A DNA stretch of 64,000 nt. Origin: Chitinivorax sp. PXF-14. GTDB taxonomy: Bacteria > Pseudomonadota > Gammaproteobacteria > Burkholderiales > SCOH01. Where the stretch lies: NCBI RefSeq assembly GCF_040812015.1, contig NZ_JBFNXJ010000010.1, positions 1-64,000 of the forward strand, written 5' to 3'. A model generated the notes under the pieces. It was given only the letters and a program-made list of their open reading frames with translations. It did no database searches and was not told the origin of the DNA. Position numbers and translations under genes: made by a program. Of the stretch, positions 61,321 to 64,000 are shown one piece after another (position 1 is the stretch's first letter; each line of letters opens with the position of its first letter).

Positions 61321-62298
61321 TCAGCCGAGTGCCGCCAGTGCCCGCCCGGCGCCGCTCAGCGCGGGGTAGCGGGCCTGGATGACATAGGTCGGAATGCCGC
61401 GCAGATAGGCCTCGAAGCGGCCCTTCTGTTCGAAACGGGTACGGAACGGTGAGCTCGTGAAGTAGTCGCCGAGCTTGGGCACGATGCCGCCGCCGATGTA
61501 GACGCCGCCGCGCGCGCCGAGTGTCAGCGCCAGGTCTGCCGCAACCGTGCCGAGCATCGCGCAGAAGGTGGCCAGCGTCTCGCCGGAGATGGCGCAGCTG
61601 CCGGCGATCGCCTTCTCGGTGATCTGCGCCGGTGTCAGCGCCTCCGCAACGACATCGTGCAGGGTCGCGATCGCTCGGTACAGCGTCGGCAGGCCGACGC
61701 CGGACAGCACGCGCTCGGCCGACACGTGCGGGAAATCGCGGCGGATGATGGACAGGATCGCCGCCTCGCGGTCGTTGAACGCCGCCATGGTGACATGGCC
61801 GCCCTCGCCTTCGAGCGGCGTGTAGCCGCCCGGATAGGGGATCATGCCCGACACGCCGAGGCCGGTGCCGGCGCCGAGCAGCGCCAGCGGTGCGCGCTCG
61901 ACCGCGAGGCCGCCGCCGACCTGCACCAGGTCTTCCTTCGACAGCACCGGCAGCGACAGCGCCAGCGCGGTGAAATCATTGATGACCTGCAGTTTCTCCA
62001 GGCCCAGCCTGGTGCGCAGCGCCTCGATCGAGAATGACCAGTGATGGTTGGTCATCTTCACGAAGTCGCCGGTGATCGGGTTGGCGATGCCGAACGCCGC
62101 CCAGCGGGGGCGCGGCAGCTCGTTCTGCGCGAGATAGGCCTCGATCGCCTCGTAGGGCGACGGGTAATCGGCGCAGGGCAGCGTGCGCACGTGCTCGAAC
62201 GTGTCGCCGGGCACGAGCTGCAGCGCGAAGCGGGCATTGGTGCCACCGATGTCGCCGAGCAGGCGCGGGTAGGTGGCGTCAGGCTGACCAGTAGACAT
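61321..62298 (-). CDS. glk: Glucokinase
   Basis: This 325-residue kinase of the bacterial glucokinase family phosphorylates glucose with ATP. Signatures: RLLGDIGGTNARFAL (ATP site), FGIANPITGDFVKMTNHHWSFS, VINDFTALAL, LLGAGTGLGVSGMI, and GGHVTMAAFND, with the C-terminal LGARGGVYIGGGIVPKLGDYF. The start overlaps the pgl end by 20 bp. It lies between pgl and hexR in the glucose cluster. Confidence 0.95.
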   Translation of the reverse strand: MSTGQPDATYPRLLGDIGGTNARFALQLVPGDTFEHVRTLPCADYPSPYEAIEAYLAQNELPRPRWAAFGIANPITGDFVKMTNHHWSFSIEALRTRLGLEKLQVINDFTALALSLPVLSKEDLVQVGGGLAVERAPLALLGAGTGLGVSGMIPYPGGYTPLEGEGGHVTMAAFNDREAAILSIIRRDFPHVSAERVLSGVGLPTLYRAIATLHDVVAEALTPAQITEKAIAGSCAISGETLATFCAMLGTVAADLALTLGARGGVYIGGGIVPKLGDYFTSSPFRTRFEQKGRFEAYLRGIPTYVIQARYPALSGAGRALAALG

Positions 62299-62974
62299 TG
62301 AGCGGGACCTTGTCTTGTTGAATCGTGGCGCGGATCGGCATGGCCTCGACCGCGCCGCCGGTACGGGCTTCCGCCAGTACCTTGCGTTTGTTGTCGCCAG
62401 TGATATGCAGGAACAGATGGCGGGCGGCGAGTATCGTCGGGGCGGTCAGCGAGATGCGAGCGTGCGGCGCGTGCTTAGGGTTGACCGCGCAGACGAGCTC
62501 GGTCGAGCTCAGGCCATGGGCCAGCTCGTCGGCGCCGGGGAATAGCGAGGCCGTGTGGCCGTCGTCGCCCATGCCGAGCACGATGGCGTCGAACGGCTGC
62601 GGCAGTGCCGCCAGCGCGGCGCGGGCCTCGGCGAGGCCGGCCTCGGGCGTGGCCGCGGCGTTCACCATCGGGATGAAGTGCGCCGCCGCGACCGGGCCCT
62701 GCAACAGGCCGGCGCGCACCAGCCGCTCATTGCTGTCGGCATGGTCGTTGGGGACCCAGCGGTCGTCGACCAGCGTGATCCATACCGACTCCCACGGCAG
62801 CGGCAATGCCGCCAGCGCCTTGAAGAAGCCCTGTGGCGTGCGCCCGCCGGACAAGGCCAGGCTGGCCTGACCGCGTAGCGCGACGGCGTCGCGGATGAGG
62901 GTGGCGATGCGCGAGGCCAGCGCGGTGTCGAGTTCGGCCGGCTGGTCGAACAGGTGTTCGGTCAGCATGTTCAT
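62279..62974 (-). CDS. pgl: 6-phosphogluconolactonase
   Basis: This 231-residue lactonase hydrolyses 6-phosphogluconolactone. It has the DevB-type signatures [47 protein letters not shown] and [22 protein letters not shown] at 62974 overlaps the zwf stop (ATGA). It follows zwf and precedes glk in the operon. Confidence 0.94.
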   Translation of the reverse strand: MNMLTEHLFDQPAELDTALASRIATLIRDAVALRGQASLALSGGRTPQGFFKALAALPLPWESVWITLVDDRWVPNDHADSNERLVRAGLLQGPVAAAHFIPMVNAAATPEAGLAEARAALAALPQPFDAIVLGMGDDGHTASLFPGADELAHGLSSTELVCAVNPKHAPHARISLTAPTILAARHLFLHITGDNKRKVLAEARTGGAVEAMPIRATIQQDKVPLNVYWSA

Positions 62975-64000
62975 GCTTCCTCGTGCCAGGACAGGCCGTC
63001 ACGCGACAGCAGCGCGCTCGATGCGGCCGGGCCCCAGGTGCCGGCGGTATAGGTCTTGGGCTTGTCGGTGCTTTGCTCCCAGGCCTCGATGATGGGCTCG
63101 ACCCAGCGCCAGGCGGCCTCCTGCTCGTCGCGGCGGACGAACAGCGTGAGCCGGCCGCGCACGGCATCCATCAGCAGCCGCTCGTAGGCTTCGAGACGGC
63201 GTGTCTTGAAGCTCTCTTCGAAATCGAGGTTGAGATTGACCTGGCCCAGGTTCATCGCATCGCCCGGTTGCTTGGCCAGCAGGTAGAGCTTCATCGATTC
63301 TTCGGGCTGCATGCGGATCACCAGCCGGTTCAGACCCTGGCCTGCGGGCAGGCCGAAGATCGAGTGCGGCACGTCGCGGAAGTTGATGACGATTTCCGCC
63401 AGCTTCTCCTGCATGCGCTTGCCGGTGCGCAGGAAGAACGGTACGCCGGCCCAGCGCCAGGTATCGATCTCGGCCTTGATGGCGACGAAGGTTTCGGTGC
63501 CGCTGCTGGCCGGGATACCTTTCTCGTCGAGATAGCCCGGCACCGGCTGGCCACCCGAGGCGCCGGCGCGGTATTGGCCGCGCACGGTCTTGGTGGCGAC
63601 GTCGTTGGGCGTGAACGGCTTGAGCGCGCGCAGCACCTTGAGCTTCTCGTCGCGCACCGCGTTGGAATCGATGCTCGACGGCGGCTCCATGGCCACGATG
63701 CAGAGCAGTTGCAGCAGGTGGTTCTGCACCATGTCGCGCAGCGCGCCGGTCTTGTCGTAGAACTCGCCGCGCGCCTCGACGCCGAGCTGCTCGGCCACGG
63801 TGATCTGCACGTCGCGCACCCATTCGCGGCGCCACAGCGGCTCGAACAGCGCATTGCCGAAGCGCAGCGCCAGCAGGTTCTGCACCGCTTCCTTGCCGAG
63901 ATAATGATCGATACGGTAGATCTGCTGTTCGCCGAAATACTTGCCGACCGCGTCGTTGATCTGCTGCGACGATTCGAGGTCGTGGCCGAGCGGCTTTTCG
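62971..64000 (-). CDS. zwf: Glucose-6-phosphate 1-dehydrogenase, partial (N-terminus off the window)
   Basis: The last 343 residues of the enzyme are visible. The substrate-binding EKPLGHD and [13 protein letters not shown] segments begin near the edge. Typical C-terminal text follows: [80 protein letters not shown] and YTAGTWGPA. It makes 6-phosphogluconolactone and NADPH. The NADP-binding N-terminal third lies beyond 64000. Its stop overlaps the pgl start. Confidence 0.95.
   Translation of the reverse strand, partial: EKPLGHDLESSQQINDAVGKYFGEQQIYRIDHYLGKEAVQNLLALRFGNALFEPLWRREWVRDVQITVAEQLGVEARGEFYDKTGALRDMVQNHLLQLLCIVAMEPPSSIDSNAVRDEKLKVLRALKPFTPNDVATKTVRGQYRAGASGGQPVPGYLDEKGIPASSGTETFVAIKAEIDTWRWAGVPFFLRTGKRMQEKLAEIVINFRDVPHSIFGLPAGQGLNRLVIRMQPEESMKLYLLAKQPGDAMNLGQVNLNLDFEESFKTRRLEAYERLLMDAVRGRLTLFVRRDEQEAAWRWVEPIIEAWEQSTDKPKTYTAGTWGPAASSALLSRDGLSWHEEA

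Overview
The window is GC-rich chromosomal DNA with tightly packed genes on both strands. The gene set points to a betaproteobacterium, most likely in Neisseriales (Chitinibacteraceae/Chromobacteriaceae type): a zwf-pgl-glk-hexR-pgi cluster, metX-metW, ubiK, a glnK-amtB pair behind a sigma-54 promoter, and an acyclic terpene (atu-type) catabolic cluster. This placement is inferred from gene content and order, not from a search. I see no tRNA, rRNA, CRISPR array, prophage or insertion sequence.

Layout. 1-9.3 kb: a partial secreted protein, then a TetR repressor divergent from atuA-C-(repeat gap)-D-E-F, a route for branched acyl-CoAs through a biotin-dependent carboxylase. 9.3-17 kb: a secreted subtilisin, tlyA, a four-EF-hand protein, an OmpR/EnvZ-type pair facing a Spy/CpxP-like periplasmic protein, and a membrane protein. 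17-22 kb: an RNA pseudouridine synthase, cysS with a cysteine-codon leader peptide and attenuator, a small S4 protein, a thioesterase, tcdA and an acetyltransferase. 22-30.7 kb: plsB, then msrQ and msrP separated by a solute-binding protein and a TctDE-like two-component system, then a TonB_C/MalM-like secreted protein. 30.7-36 kb: photolyase and a yqgE-ruvX-pyrB-pyrX operon whose dihydroorotase-like subunit has lost its metal-binding His pair, then an acyl-CoA-binding protein. 36-42 kb: ubiK, a MarR gene with a double-GNAT enzyme behind a large palindrome, glnK-amtB with three NtrC-type sites and a -24/-12 promoter, and parE. 42-50 kb: a degenerate J-domain membrane protein, lipid enzymes, pyrE, xthA, ahpC-ahpF behind an OxyR-like site, and ampG. 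50-58 kb: a STAS protein, two Rossmann proteins, metX-metW, a GNAT/S9-peptidase pair, an acyltransferase-3 membrane protein and a 72-bp tandem repeat. 58.5-64 kb: the glucose-6-phosphate cluster pgi, hexR, glk, pgl, zwf (zwf is cut by the window edge).

The most noteworthy item is the cysS 5' region. An 18-codon leader peptide with tandem Cys codons is followed by mutually exclusive antiterminator and terminator helices, the complete logic of ribosome-mediated attenuation applied to cysteinyl-tRNA synthetase. Other points worth a second look are the shared TetR-type operator half of two lipid genes, the double-GNAT enzyme with its own MarR switch, the TonB_C/MalM-like fusion, the split msrPQ, the pseudo-dihydroorotase, and the 72-bp repeat.
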